DNA of 64,000 nt from Zygnema cylindricum (lineage: Eukaryota > Streptophyta > Zygnematophyceae > Zygnematales > Zygnemataceae): NCBI GenBank assembly GCA_037447655.1, contig JBBHKE010002299.1, positions 45,972 to 109,971 on the forward strand, written 5' to 3'. The translations under genes and the position numbers were made by a program. How positions within the stretch are numbered: the stretch's first letter is position 1; each line of letters starts with the position of its first letter. The notes under the pieces are model-generated. The model worked only from the letters and a program-made list of their open reading frames with translations, was not told the DNA's origin and did not search any database. Positions 53,811 to 62,930 of the stretch are shown one piece after another.

Positions 53811-54001
53811 CACTTCCTCTGACCTGCTAAAGGAGCAAAGGCAGCCATGGCTCCACCACTCTCTCTTCCTTTAGTAACTAATATAAGTATCAGTTCTAGA
53901 GAGAGAGAAGGTGGAGGTACGCTGCCACTGATTTTCATTTTTCTATGATTTTCATTCTTTTTAGACTTAGAAAATACTTCCTAAGTCTAGTAATTTCAAC
54001 A
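53811..54001 (-). repeat. Cop-B 3' LTR, part 4 (LTR start)
   Basis: Follows part 3 across Cop-A and ends TTCAACA (TGTTGAA on the minus strand), then the polypurine tract. Confidence 0.87.
53851..53917 (-). other. Conserved LTR head hairpin (Cop-B 3')
   Basis: Minus-strand arms ctccaccttctctctctct and agagagagtggtggag; gccatggct follows. Confidence 0.6.
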
Positions 54002-54715
54002 CTCCCTTTACGTTCTAGTCTAATTTCAACTTCTCATTTAGTCCACACTTTTCTTTACAATATTTTAACTAGGGAGACGACACAGGTTTGGTCATCATTA
54101 TAGCTATCATTTCTCCATTAGATTTATACACAAGATTCACAATTTTGTTTTCAATTTTTTCCCCTCCAAAACTCAACCTTATGTCGATATTTGTAGCTTT
54201 CAAATGATGTTTTGGATTCGCTGAAAATGGAGTTGCAACGTGATTATCACAGAAGACTTCATGCACCCCTTCCTTCATGTACGTCGATTCGTGTAACAAA
54301 GACTTGACCCACATCAATTCTTTCACAGCAGAACAAGAGACTATGTACTCAGCCTCCATGGTGGACTGAGCAACCACCTTTTGTTGCTTGCTACTCTAAC
54401 AGTAAGCACCTTCCTCCACAACCAAAACATTCTCATAAGTGCATCTTCTCATAGGTGCATCTCCATAACTAGCATCACTCCAAGTAGTGATGTCAGTGTG
54501 CTCTCCTCCCAAATGCAATAATAATTCCGTTATTCCCACCATCTCTCATGACTCTCTCAGCTGCCTCCCAGTCTCTTTTTCTATGATCATTAAGACTCCC
54601 ACTGAGGACTCCAACTATTGCTGCTATGTCCGACCAAGTACAGTTCATAAAGTAGATTAAGCTTCCAACAACCTGCAATTCTGATTCCTCTATTGGACAA
54701 CATAATTCAGGAAAC
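54002..54715 (-). pseudogene. Cop-B RNase H
   Basis: Minus strand: QVVGSLIYFMNCTWSDIAAI and LSGSLNDHRKRDWEAAERVM, then SDASYGDAPMRRCT-like, MVAQSTMEAEYIVSCSAVKE, WVKSLLHESTYMKEGVHEVF, CDNHVATPFSANPKHHLKAT and MIAIMMTKPVSSP. It stops abruptly at the left edge of Cop-E2, which begins at 54716. Frame changes separate the pieces. Confidence 0.87.
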
Positions 54716-54777
54716 TGTTGATATTTGAGTATTTTCTAGGTCTATTTTATGATAGGAAAATAGCAGAGGCAGTTTGC

Positions 54778-54842
54778 CTCTAACTTCTTCTCCAAGCCCC
54801 CACACTTGTTGTGGTCACTGGAGGCTGAAGAGGAAGATAGAG
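54778..54842 (+). other. Conserved LTR head hairpin (Cop-E2)
   Basis: Arms ctctaacttcttctcc and gaagaggaagatagag; loop acttgttgtggtcact; gccatggct follows. Confidence 0.55.
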
Positions 54843-54897
54843 CCATGGCTACCGAAGTTGTCTAGAGAGAGAGGTAGTAGAATATGAGTAGATTTAC

Positions 54898-54985
54898 CAA
54901 AAGGAATGACGGACCCAAGATTTGATCCTGGTACTTGACGTCCGTCATAGTAGCCATTAGCTTTGTCCATTTAGTCTAGAACTTG
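54898..54985 (-). ncRNA. Antisense tRNA-like module (Cop-E2)
   Basis: On the minus strand: B-box-like GGATCAAATCT inside the stem tgacggac/gtccgtca, then TTTT; A-box part is weak. Confidence 0.35.
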
Positions 54986-56018
54986 AGCTAAGGTATATAG
55001 GGTTTGATATCTATTTAAACACATATACGTAGGTTTTCCCATTTAACTTGATTACGATCTATAGGACATAGAAACACTTGTACTATAAGTACAAGACGAA
55101 ACAAATAATACGTACATTTGTTTCGACGGTTCGTATTTAATACCTGTATCAATCGGACGGCCGTGGTTAGCGCCGGTCTCGCGGAAAGGACAATTTGGCG
55201 GTTTGTGGACTCCGCCACTCCGAATGACACGTGGCAACAATGTACGGGATTACGGAATTTCGGGAACGATAGAAAACAAATCCAAAAGTGACAAATGTCA
55301 CACTATGGCGACATCGTACGATGTACGTATAGAAAGTACTCCGACACTTGTACTTTCTTGTACGGTACCATTTTTTTGACGCGGCATGACCTGGCGCCAC
55401 GTGGAGAGATAAGATTTTGAGGCAAGAATTATGGAGATTATAAGAGCGAATCTGGATAAAACATGTGTTAACTTTTTAGCCATGTCGTACGATGACCGTA
55501 CAAAAGATACACCAGCATCTGTACCTTTATGTACTATAAATTAATGCCCTTGGTCCGTACCTCAGTTTTAGAGGATTAATGGAGGGGTTTAGGACTTAGA
55601 ATATTTCTGGTAGGTAGGTGCCTCTCCCAAAGAGCACCTTGTATAAATGGCAAACTTTGGCTAGCCATAACTATCAATTCAGTTCACCAATTTCAATGAT
55701 TCTTTTTGCTGCCGACTCAAGGGAGTCCAACCTACACAAGGGTGCAGTTGGTCAGACTATTTGCCTGCCGAAGTGGCTTCATTTCTAAGGGAAAGTCAAA
55801 GTGGGTGAATGTGTCCAAATCTGATATTCTAACTTTGCATTCTGTGGTGAAACTGAGCACACAGAAAGTCTTCTTCCACAGGGGTGAAGCTTTTTTCGGG
55901 TTCTGACTGTCAAAGGGTCAGTCATTTGGGTTTATATCAAGCTAGATTCGGCACGACCTAGATTAGCTTCTTTTTGGATCTGCGATTTCTATGTCGCATT
56001 GGAGCCCATAGAATTTTA

Positions 56019-56503
56019 GGTTATTGGCCCACCATCTAGGGTGCCTATGTTCGATGGAACAGACTTCACTTATTGGGAGTTTACGATCGAGGGGTTGCTT
56101 TTCGAGAAGCACTTATGGGGAATTATTTCAGGACAAGTGAGGTGTCCGCCATCGGGCTTTGGAGGATCTCACTATGGAGAATCATCTGAGGCTGCCCAGA
56201 ACACCAACCGGAGTTCAAATGCAACGGAAGGTGAAGGGAAAATCATTGAGTGGAAGGGGAAATAGGGGAGAACGATAAAGGGACACCTATGGTGAGGGGA
56301 GCTAGGCTCTCGGCTACGGTTCCACTTGTGGGGGTTATAACTGAACTAAAACCTGAAAAAAATGATAGGAATATTTGGGAATATAAAAACACTATAGCAA
56401 AACATCTCATACTTAGATATGTGTCTAAGTCCATAGCTACCACTCTTTTAAAGCTAATCACGTCTTTAGAGATATAGGAAGCACTAATTCAGATTTATAA
56501 GAG
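56019..56503 (+). pseudogene. Cop-E2 gag, N-terminal part
   Basis: The primer site is mutated (GGTTATTGGCCCA), so the usual start ATG is lost; the first ATG in frame is at 56041 (MPMFDGTDFTYWEFTIEGLL). Next EKHLWGIISGQVRCPPSGF, a stop at 56263, then NTIAKHLILRYVSKSIATTL. Broken off by the Gyp-G LTR. Confidence 0.82.
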
Positions 56504-56787
56504 TGTCGAGCGTGCCTGAGTAACGTAAAGGAAGGGCTCACAACTCGAAACCGCCGACATCGGAGTTCTGCAAATAACCCCCAAATGCGAATGCTTCCCA
56601 GAATAAGGATCATGCCCACTGCTGACCCCCCATCTTTCCCATATATATGCATGCAAAGATATGAGAGACACCTGAACCGAGGGTAAGAGTAAGTGCATGG
56701 GAAGGCAAAAAGATCTCCTCTCCCTCTTCCTTTCCCATTGGGCTGGGGAAAGGGATTTGGGTTCTCGATAATCGGGTCGGTTCCCCA
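56504..56787 (-). repeat. Gyp-G 3' LTR
   Basis: Short LTR with TG/CA ends. A diverged copy is at 62660-62930. Confidence 0.7.
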
Positions 56788-56831
56788 ATTTCCCCCCCTC
56801 TTAGTCAGCCGTAACTAAGAAAAAAAAAAAA

Positions 56832-57929
56832 TTACCCGCCCAATTCACAGTTCCCGCAGAACCATTGATTAGGGGATGGAGAGCGTGATTCCCACGAGGA
56901 GGGGAGACATGCTGGATGCCAACACTAACCGCACTGATTGCAGACCAAGATGTCGTGCTGCGGGGAGGACAGGTTGCATAATGAAGAACAGGGAGGAGGA
57001 TCGGAATAGTAAGTCAAGTGGAAAGTGGGTTCGTCTTCCAATCCTCGGAGATGGCAAGGGGCCACATTGATCTGATTCTCTTTAATTCTTCGACCATCAT
57101 TCTCGTCCAAAGTCAGAACTCCCTTGTTTGAGACTTCCACCACTTTCAAGATCACCCGCCCGGCAGAAATGCCAAGCATGTCCTTTTTTTGTTGCATTTG
57201 ATATACAAAGTCTCGTGGCATAAATCGTCGCTGTCTGGGCACATAATTCCCGTTCCGGCGCTGGGAATACCACAATTGATCCCGGTGTTGTGCCGTTTGT
57301 AAATTTCCCATGACGAGAGGCATTTCTTGGTGGAAGATTTTGGCACGATCGGCGATCAGTTTTTCGACAGTCCCCTTGTTATCCATTTCTGGGAGGAGCA
57401 CAGCTTGGGCCGAGGCAGCCCCGGGCAGAATGGGATGTCGTCCGAATAAAATGAAGTAAGGGCTATACTAGTGGAGGGAATCCTGTCTGCTGAATTTGTA
57501 TCCCATGGCAATTCAAGGCACCCTTTTGTCCCATTCTCCCAAGTCCTCTTCCACGGCATATTTCCGTAGTGACCGTTTCAGTGTGTGTACGCACCTTTCG
57601 GCCAAACCGTCGGCTTGAGGGTGGTCGCGACTGGTAAGTCGATGGTCGATGAGGCATTTCTCCAAAAGATTTGTAAATTCTCCGGCGAATTCAGATCCCT
57701 GGTCTGTCAGAACCACTGCTGGCGCTCCATATTGTGACAAGACCCTGTGCAAGAAAACGTCAGCGATGGACTTGAACTCCTTTCGGGGCAGAACCACAAG
57801 CTCTATCCATTTTGAGATATGTTCAATCATGACTAGGACGAAACAATCCCCACGTCTGCCAGTCGGAAGAGGTCCCAAAAGATCCAAAAACCACCGATAA
57901 AACATCCCCCGGATAGTAAGAGAAAGCAA
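56832..57929 (-). pseudogene. Gyp-G integrase with terminal PHD finger
   Basis: Minus strand. 57513-57929: FLDLLGPLPTGRRGDCFVLV (first Asp), VVLTDQGSEFAGEF (second Asp), GLAERCVHTLKRSLRKYAVE (catalytic Glu present). A frame change leads to 56925-57401: MGNLQTAQHRDQLWYSQRRN, FVYQMQQKKDMLGISAGRVI, VLTLDENDGRRIKENQINVA and LRGLEDEPTFHLTYYSDPPP. Then the PHD finger: CSSLC, ILVCNQCG, a TAG, CWHPACLPSSWESRSP and NQWFCGNCELGG with a TAA at 56832. All eight zinc ligands (C4HC3) can be read. The core D-D-E is intact. Confidence 0.88.
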
Positions 57930-58633
57930 CTCAGTCCCGCCCTTTTTGTCAAAGGAGGCCTTAACTCGATCACAGGAAGAGCAAGTCTGTACAATTCGGT
58001 TGACTAGGGCCCGTTACCCGTGCCACCAATAAGAACCTGTAACTGGGGAAGTGGTCCGCTTCTGCCCGAAGTGTCCTCATTGCTTGTGGAGATTAGTAAT
58101 CAGAGTTTCTCGATTTGATGGAGGAGGAACCACTTTCCTCGTACCGTTTGACCATTTCCGGAGGAGAACACCTCGGTCCCATTCATACGCCGCCATCCGG
58201 GTCTGAACTTGGGACAATTAAAATCAAACCAAATGGGGAAGAGGGGATTCCTGCTGGATGGATTGGAGAGCCTCGGAGTCGTTCCAGATGTTTTTTCGTC
58301 CGGCTCATATGGGTGCCTGCCCCTCAACATCTACTCCAAAAGTGGACAATGCCCCCCCAGATGGAGGAAGCCAAATTAAGGCGGAGGATGCTCGAATAAG
58401 TCCCAAACTGATTTCGGGGTCTTTGTCATTCTGAGCCTCTGTGGAATCGAGTGTGGAAGGATCAGGGTTTCGGCTAAGTCCGTCGGCATGCCCATGGATT
58501 TCCCCTGCCCGGTGAACAATGCTGAAATCATATTCCTGCAGGATAAGCACCCATCTGGCGAGTTTGCCGGTCAACTTACTATTCTCCATGATCCATTTCA
58601 GGGGTTGGTGGTCGGTGATCAGTGTGAAACGGA
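57930..58633 (-). pseudogene. Gyp-G RNase H end and integrase zinc-binding region
   Basis: Minus strand. RNase H: RFTLITDHQPLKWIMENSKL, GKLARWVLILQEYDFSIVHR and GEIHGHADGLSRNPDPST, with no stop. A linker like that of Gyp-F (VDVEGQAPI) follows. The zinc-binding region (about 58090-57940) is decayed: NLHKQ, a stop, GHFGQKRTTS and CSSCDRVKASFDKKGG. RNase H begins exactly at the junction with Cop-B gag (58633), so everything before it is missing. Confidence 0.85.
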
Positions 58634-59717
58634 TCTGTTTCGAAGGAATATCCTTCTCCTCTAGGTTCTCGTCAAAAAGAAGCTCCCCATCCTCGTCAGA
58701 GGACTCATCCTCTTCAGTCTCTACTTTCACTTGTGTAACTACAAGTGCCTTCCTCTTCCCTCCGAAAAAACCCCCTTCGCGGTTCTCTTAGAGCCTCAGC
58801 TCCGACAGCTTGGTGTAATCTACTATGAAGTTTCCCAACTTTTTGGAAAAATGAGAAAGACCCTTTAGAGGCCTTGGCCCTCCACTATGATATTTTTCCC
58901 CTTTGAATACCTATACGGCCTCTTCGAATCCTTCCCCCATCGGTCTGTTCTCGTAGCTAGAGCTTGAACGTTTCTTCCTCCTTTCCTTATCTCAATCGTG
59001 TTCCCCTAAGTTAGTATCATCCAGACCAATGTGTTCCACTTCCAAAAATTGTCATCCATTTCTTGCACTCAGTTCACTATTTTCTTATACTAATAGGGCA
59101 ATTTCATGATGAGCGTATTGACTTTCAACTTCATTTTGCCTGTCCCCCCGGCACTCTCCATCTCCATATACAAACAAGAGAGATCATTAAGGTAGTGTAA
59201 CATTTTCCCTCCCTTGTAAGTATAGTTCCCTAACCTTTGTTAAACCAGCTGTAGTTTCTGAATGGTACCAGCTCTATAGATCTCCACTAAAGTCTCCCAC
59301 AACTCCGTTGCTTTAAAAATTTGAAGGTGAGAGGTTTTTAAGGATTTGATGAGATGGCTCATAATGAAATGCCTGGCATTCATTTTTGTGTATTTCGGCA
59401 TTTGAATATCGTTTTCCTCAGTCTTCACGGCCGTCGCTCCAAGTGCCGAGCCGATAGGAGAAAGAGGTGTCTCCTTCCCTTTCCCCTTTTCAGACACACT
59501 ACTGTCTCCACAATCTGCCACCTCTGTTGGGGCAGATGTTGCTCCAAAAAACTTCACTCTATCAAACCTTGGTGGAGTTCCCTAAAGTGGACGTTTCACT
59601 CGTCTGCTGACAACACCACAATATCGTTTTTCACACAAAACGCGTGTAATCATGGCTTCCCAATAAATGAACCCCAATCCGTTGACGATGGGCACCCTAA
59701 AGGGTGGGCCCATAACC
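58634..59717 (-). pseudogene. Cop-B gag
   Basis: Minus strand. Starts at the primer-site ATG (59713). The open part 59240-59557 has MKFFGATSAPTEVADCGDSS, MNARHFIMSHLIKSLKTSHL and LWETLVEIYRAGTIQKLQLV (UBN2-type core). Next come YTYKGGKMLHYLNDLSCLYM, INTLIMKLPY-like and a knuckle region that has lost its Cys residues (FSFFQKVGKLHS). The final EEDESSDEDGELLFDENLEE runs straight into Gyp-G RNase H at 58633. Close to Cop-C gag. Confidence 0.85.
59705..59717 (-). other. Primer-binding site, initiator tRNA-Met anticodon arm (Cop-B)
   Basis: Perfect GGTTATGGGCCCA on the minus strand next to the LTR. Confidence 0.8.
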
Positions 59718-60435
59718 TACAACATTGTGTCCCCCATTAGACTACAAAATTCAGGAAGCTTCTAGGCAATTTTTTACTAACCCACTTTCAAGTAGAACCA
59801 CTGCTACCGAAGCAGGCAAATAGATTGTTTGACTACACCCCTGAGCAGTCTGGTCTCCCCTGACTTCGCAGTGAAAAGAATCATAGAATACGCCCAACAA
59901 AGCGATAAGTTATAAAGTGGCAAAGATGCCTAAATATATACAAGCTCATTGGGAGAGAGGCGGCTACCTCCTCAATCTTCTAAGTCCTAAACCCCTCTCA
60001 CAACCCCTATCTACTGATGTACAAACCAATCAGAGGATTGTATAATACTGAAAGGTAATTTGGGCGGTGTACTTTTTGTACGGTCTGTGTACGACTCGGC
60101 CATTTAGTGGACGCCTGTCTTCTTCAGACTCGCCCTCATGCTCTCCAAGATTTCCTGCTTTCCAATGTTTTTTTGCCACGTGGTGCTAGGTCATATCATG
60201 CTTGAAAACCTCCAAAGCGCCCATTCCGAGATCTTTGCGATGATGCGTGCCGTCGGATCCAAATTGAATTTCAATGCTAGCCGTTGAAAATAGTTGTCCG
60301 ATAAATTTGTTTTGTGCAAGTTCACGGTCGCACTGTCATCTAACTAGTTTGTATGTTCTAATTTGGTTAATCGGATTACTGAACTTTTACATATTCAAAT
60401 TGTAATCATACCCCATGTACTTTAACAAACTTCAA

Positions 60436-60512
60436 CGACAGACCGACTAAAGTTGACGGCTATGCGTTGCTCTGCCGTTCAGAGGTTTGAGTCCTGTGAA
60501 ACTCAACCTTTT
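60436..60512 (+). ncRNA. Antisense tRNA-like module (Cop-B 5')
   Basis: A-box-like GACCGACTAAAGTTG, B-box-like GGTTTGAGTCC (60484-60494), TTTT (60509-60512). Confidence 0.4.
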
Positions 60513-60570
60513 GTTAGAGGTAACTTATGTCACTTCCTTTGACCTGCCTAAGGAGCAAAGGCAGCCATGG

Positions 60571-60636
60571 CTCCACCACTCTATCTTCCTTCAGTGAGTA
60601 CAACAAGTATGAGGTCTAGAGAGAGAGAAGGTGGAG
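60571..60636 (-). other. Conserved LTR head hairpin (Cop-B 5')
   Basis: Minus-strand arms ctccaccttctctctct and agatagagtggtggag; loop acttgttgtactcact. Confidence 0.6.
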
Positions 60637-60721
60637 GCAGGCTGCCACTGCTTTTCCTTTTTACGTACTTTTCATTCTATTTAGACCTAGAAAATACTTC
60701 TTAAGTCTAGTAATTTCAACA

Positions 60722-60968
60722 CCCGCCTCCCTCCCAATAAGCTTGTATAAATATTGACATCTTTGCCACTTTAAAATTAATCGCCTAGTAGGGCGTTTTC
60801 AATGATTTTTTTTTGTTGCGCACTCATGGGAGTCCAGACTACACATGGGTGGTGCCAGATTGTTTGTTTGCCTACTTCGGTAGCATTGATCGTAGTTGAA
60901 AGGGGTTAGCTAAAAACTATCTAGAGGCTTCTTGAATTCGGTATTCTAATGGGGGACACAGAATTACA
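60722..60968 (+). repeat. Cop-C 3' LTR, second part
   Basis: Resumes with cccgcctccctcccaataag and follows the end of the Cop-C 5' LTR to ACAGAATTACA. Confidence 0.8.
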
Positions 60969-61437
60969 CGACTCAATTGCTGCAATTGGCACCAACGCAG
61001 GTTACACCGTGAGGCGTGAAGTTTCCTATGTATTACCTCCTCGCTCCTAGTCTAACGACCTTCGAAGTCCTCGGGTTGACTTAGTTTTCCTTCACAGGGC
61101 TGGGAGGACTTTTGGTGGTGTCGTGCTAACGAATCCGACTGGGACCCACGTTTCTTCTCGCGCGGCGGTACATACAGGCATGGCGGCTTGGACAGAGCAA
61201 CATCTAAGGAACGTGATTACGCTCATTGAGACCCGGCGGACTAATTCATGCCATATGCTGCAAAAAGATTTCAGTTCTTTGGACAAGTCTTTTGATGACT
61301 TCCCTCGTAACTATGGAAAGAAAACATTTGAAATCCGTGATCCCGAAGCCCTCTCCCGAGCCTTCTCGTTGCATTTTGACGTCAACGTGTATCAGTAGCT
61401 CTTCAACGAGCCCAAGCCGCGGCCCTTCTAGGGCGGA
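60969..61437 (+). pseudogene. Fragment with PD-(D/E)XK-like pattern, origin unclear
   Basis: One frame reads IGTNAGYTVRREVSYVLPP, a stop, then SPRVDLVFLHRAGRTFGGVV, LTNPTGTHVSSRAAVHTGMA and, to 61398, FEIRDPEALSRAFSLHFDV. The spacing of Glu, R-x-D and the beta-strand-like VDLVF..VVLTNPT looks like a restriction-endonuclease-like fold, as found at the C-termini of some non-LTR retroelements. I am not sure of this. It is flanked by the Cop-C LTR end and a Cop-E-type gag, so it is a stranded fragment. Confidence 0.3.
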
Positions 61438-62038
61438 GCACGATGTAAAACAAAAAATAGAGGCCTATGTTTATAAAGGCCGTAGCATGATAAAGTTTTG
61501 CAATGATGTTGCTGCATTATATGTTGATTTTGCTAGTGCTGGTTATGTAGAATCTTAGGTTAGAAAGATTAACACACTAATCATGAAACTTCCAGATGAG
61601 TACGAAAACGATGCATGAAATGGATTACTCCTCATGGAATTGGAGCACTAACATAGGGATGATTCTTGAGAGGGAAAGCACTTTGGAGCTTCGTAGGGTA
61701 AGTGACAGGATGAATGCACTGACAACTGGTGGTGACTGGCAAAAGCATGATGAGAGGAATAATGGTGACTGGCGAAAACGTGATAAGAGGAAGAAAGATA
61801 AAGATAAGCCTTATCGGAACTTCGGTGGAAAGAGAGGAAGAGGAAAAGAAAGGGGAGATTCGATAGGAGGGGTTTGCTCTTTTTGTAGGGAACTGGGCCA
61901 CTATATGGCGGAATGTCCTTGTTTGGAAGAGATTAGAAGTTGGAATAGTAATGAGGAGGAAAAAAAGGAAGAGGAGAAAAAAGATGAAGATTTTTTGGAG
62001 CTTCTTCACATCGGTAGTATGGGGAAGAGAGAAAAGTG
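61438..62038 (+). pseudogene. Cop-E-type gag fragment (Cop-E3), zinc knuckle intact
   Basis: Starts in the middle of gag: KIEAYVYKGRSMIKFCNDVA, INTLIMKLPDEYEND, then 61596-62075 with ERESTLELRRVSDRMNAL, two GDWQKH/GDWRKR repeats (Cop-E has three), KDKPYRNFGGKRGRGKER and CSFCRELGHYMAEC, a perfect CCHC knuckle, and an acidic tail (EEEKKEEEKKDEDFLELL). Its start falls at about the point in gag where Cop-E2 breaks off, so both may be parts of one old copy. Confidence 0.8.
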
Positions 62039-62115
62039 CAATTCTGTGACCTCCATAGGTGCACAAAAATTGTAGCTCACTTGATGTCTCTACGATAATT
62101 TGAAATGCCCTTCTT
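62039..62115 (-). repeat. Cop-I-type LTR end fragment
   Basis: tgcaattctgtgacctccat resembles the end of the Cop-I LTR (46273 on); similarity fades by about 62115. Confidence 0.5.
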
Positions 62116-62656
62116 CCCTTTGAATCAACTGCCTCCCACTCTTTCCTTCTCCACGGTCTCACAAAACCCTATGAATTTTTTTTATTATCCTCCTTTTTCT
62201 ACCTGATTATCCCCTAACCTCACTCCCCTCACCCTCTTCGACCGTCGCCTCCTTTCCCTTTCTTTCCTCTCCCAATGCCGTCTTCCCCTCCCTCTCCTCA
62301 CTCAAAAAATTCTCTTCCCTAAAACCCTCGCCTTTTTCCTCTTTATCGCCCTTATCAAAAAATATTAGTTTTCGTTTTATTCTCCTACATTTGTTCTCTA
62401 CCTTTTCTCGTGCCTCACTTCCCCCACCCTCTTTTACCGCCGTCTCTTTCCCCCCCTCTTCTACACCCGATACCGCCTTTCCATCCTCATCCTCTATTGG
62501 AATTTTTTCTTCCTTACTCACCTCACCTTTTACCGCCTCCTCCCTGCTCACATCTATCGATTCACCCCTTTCATCTGTTACCACTTCCGATAAAACCCCC
62601 TCTTTTGCTACCTCATTCAAATTGGTCTCTTCCCTTCCTCCCCCAACCGGTGTCAA
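62116..62656 (-). other. Acidic/basic low-complexity open frame
   Basis: On the minus strand an open frame of more than 140 codons, rich in Glu, Lys and Gly, with two related stretches (GKETAVKEGGGSEA and GKEATVEEGEGSEV). The plus strand is C/T-rich. It lies next to the Gyp-G-like LTR, in the place of a gag N-terminus for a minus-strand element. No domain recognised. Confidence 0.3.
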
Positions 62657-62659
62657 CCC

Positions 62660-62930
62660 TATCGAGCGTGCCTGGGAAACATAAGAGAAGAGCCCACAGC
62701 CAAAAATAGTGTACATCGGAGTCCTACAAATAGCCCCCCAAATGCGGATGCTTCCCACAATGGTAATAATGCCTATTTTTGCTCCTATCCCTCTCGTAAT
62801 CATGCATGCAAAACATGGGAGATGTTGGACATAAAAGTACATAAATGCATCGGAACGTGGGAAAAGGTAACTACTTCCCCCTCTGGATGGAAAAAGGTGA
62901 TTGGGTCTTGATTATCTGGCTGAGTCCTCA
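62660..62930 (-). repeat. Diverged Gyp-G-like LTR
   Basis: Aligns with 56504-56787 over its length (atcgagcgtgcctg, cccaaatgcg, catgcatgcaaa). No TSD is seen (aaccc and attcg). Confidence 0.65.

Larger units (their letters stand above)
54716..56018 (+). repeat. Cop-E2 5' LTR
   Basis: 1303 bp, TGTTGATATTTGAG to AATTTTA. GTAC inverted repeat 55333-55356. Confidence 0.82.
54716..56503 (+). mobile_element. Cop-E2: 5' LTR and start of gag, truncated
   Basis: Relative of Cop-E inserted in the Cop-B interior. It keeps the 5' LTR, primer site and the first 480 bp of gag, and is cut at 56503 by the Gyp-G LTR. A Cop-E-type gag continuation exists at 61438-62038, but whether it is the same copy is unclear. 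Confidence 0.8.
56504..58633 (-). mobile_element. Gyp-G: 3' part of a second gypsy element with integrase-PHD
   Basis: Minus strand. 3' LTR 56504-56787 (284 bp, TGGGG to CGACA), polypurine tract 56788-56803, then Pol C-terminus, integrase and RNase H as far as 58633, where it joins Cop-B gag abruptly. It is the same lineage as Gyp-F by shared protein blocks. Whether it carried a methyltransferase is unknown because that part is lost. Confidence 0.85.
33865..60721 (-). mobile_element. Cop-B: minus-strand copia-like element inside the Cop-C 3' LTR
   Basis: 5' LTR 59718-60721. The 3' LTR is in four parts (33865-34138, 40236-40494, 47386-47683, 53811-54001) that together give about 1020 bp against 1004 bp. 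The flanking 5 bases are GCCGC (33860-33864) and CCCGC (60722-60726), a TSD with one change. The interior keeps RNase H (54002-54715) and gag (58634-59717); the middle of Pol is lost and replaced by Cop-E2 and Gyp-G. Confidence 0.85.
59718..60721 (-). repeat. Cop-B 5' LTR (uninterrupted reference copy)
   Basis: 1004 bp, TGTTGAAATTAC to GTTGTA on the minus strand. It serves as the key for reading the four-part 3' LTR. Confidence 0.88.
28196..60968 (+). mobile_element. Cop-C: copia-like element hosting the nested stack
   Basis: 5' LTR 28196-29193, interior 29194-33109, 3' LTR in two parts (33110-33864 and 60722-60968) because Cop-B inserted into it. The proof is continuity: the 3' LTR stops inside the ggtagccgcctctctccc region at 33864 and resumes at 60722 with the same LTR sequence. 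Coding regions are broken and part of the integrase is deleted. The outer TSD is not visible (aattt left, cgact right). Confidence 0.85.

Noticed and set aside
28191-60973. A TSD around Cop-C
   Set aside because: aattt on the left and cgact on the right do not match; the right flank may be rearranged.
62207-62842. 211-codon minus-strand frame as a real gene
   Set aside because: It crosses the Gyp-G-like LTR boundary, so at least its first 60 codons are chance. Only the Glu/Lys-rich part is noted, with low confidence.
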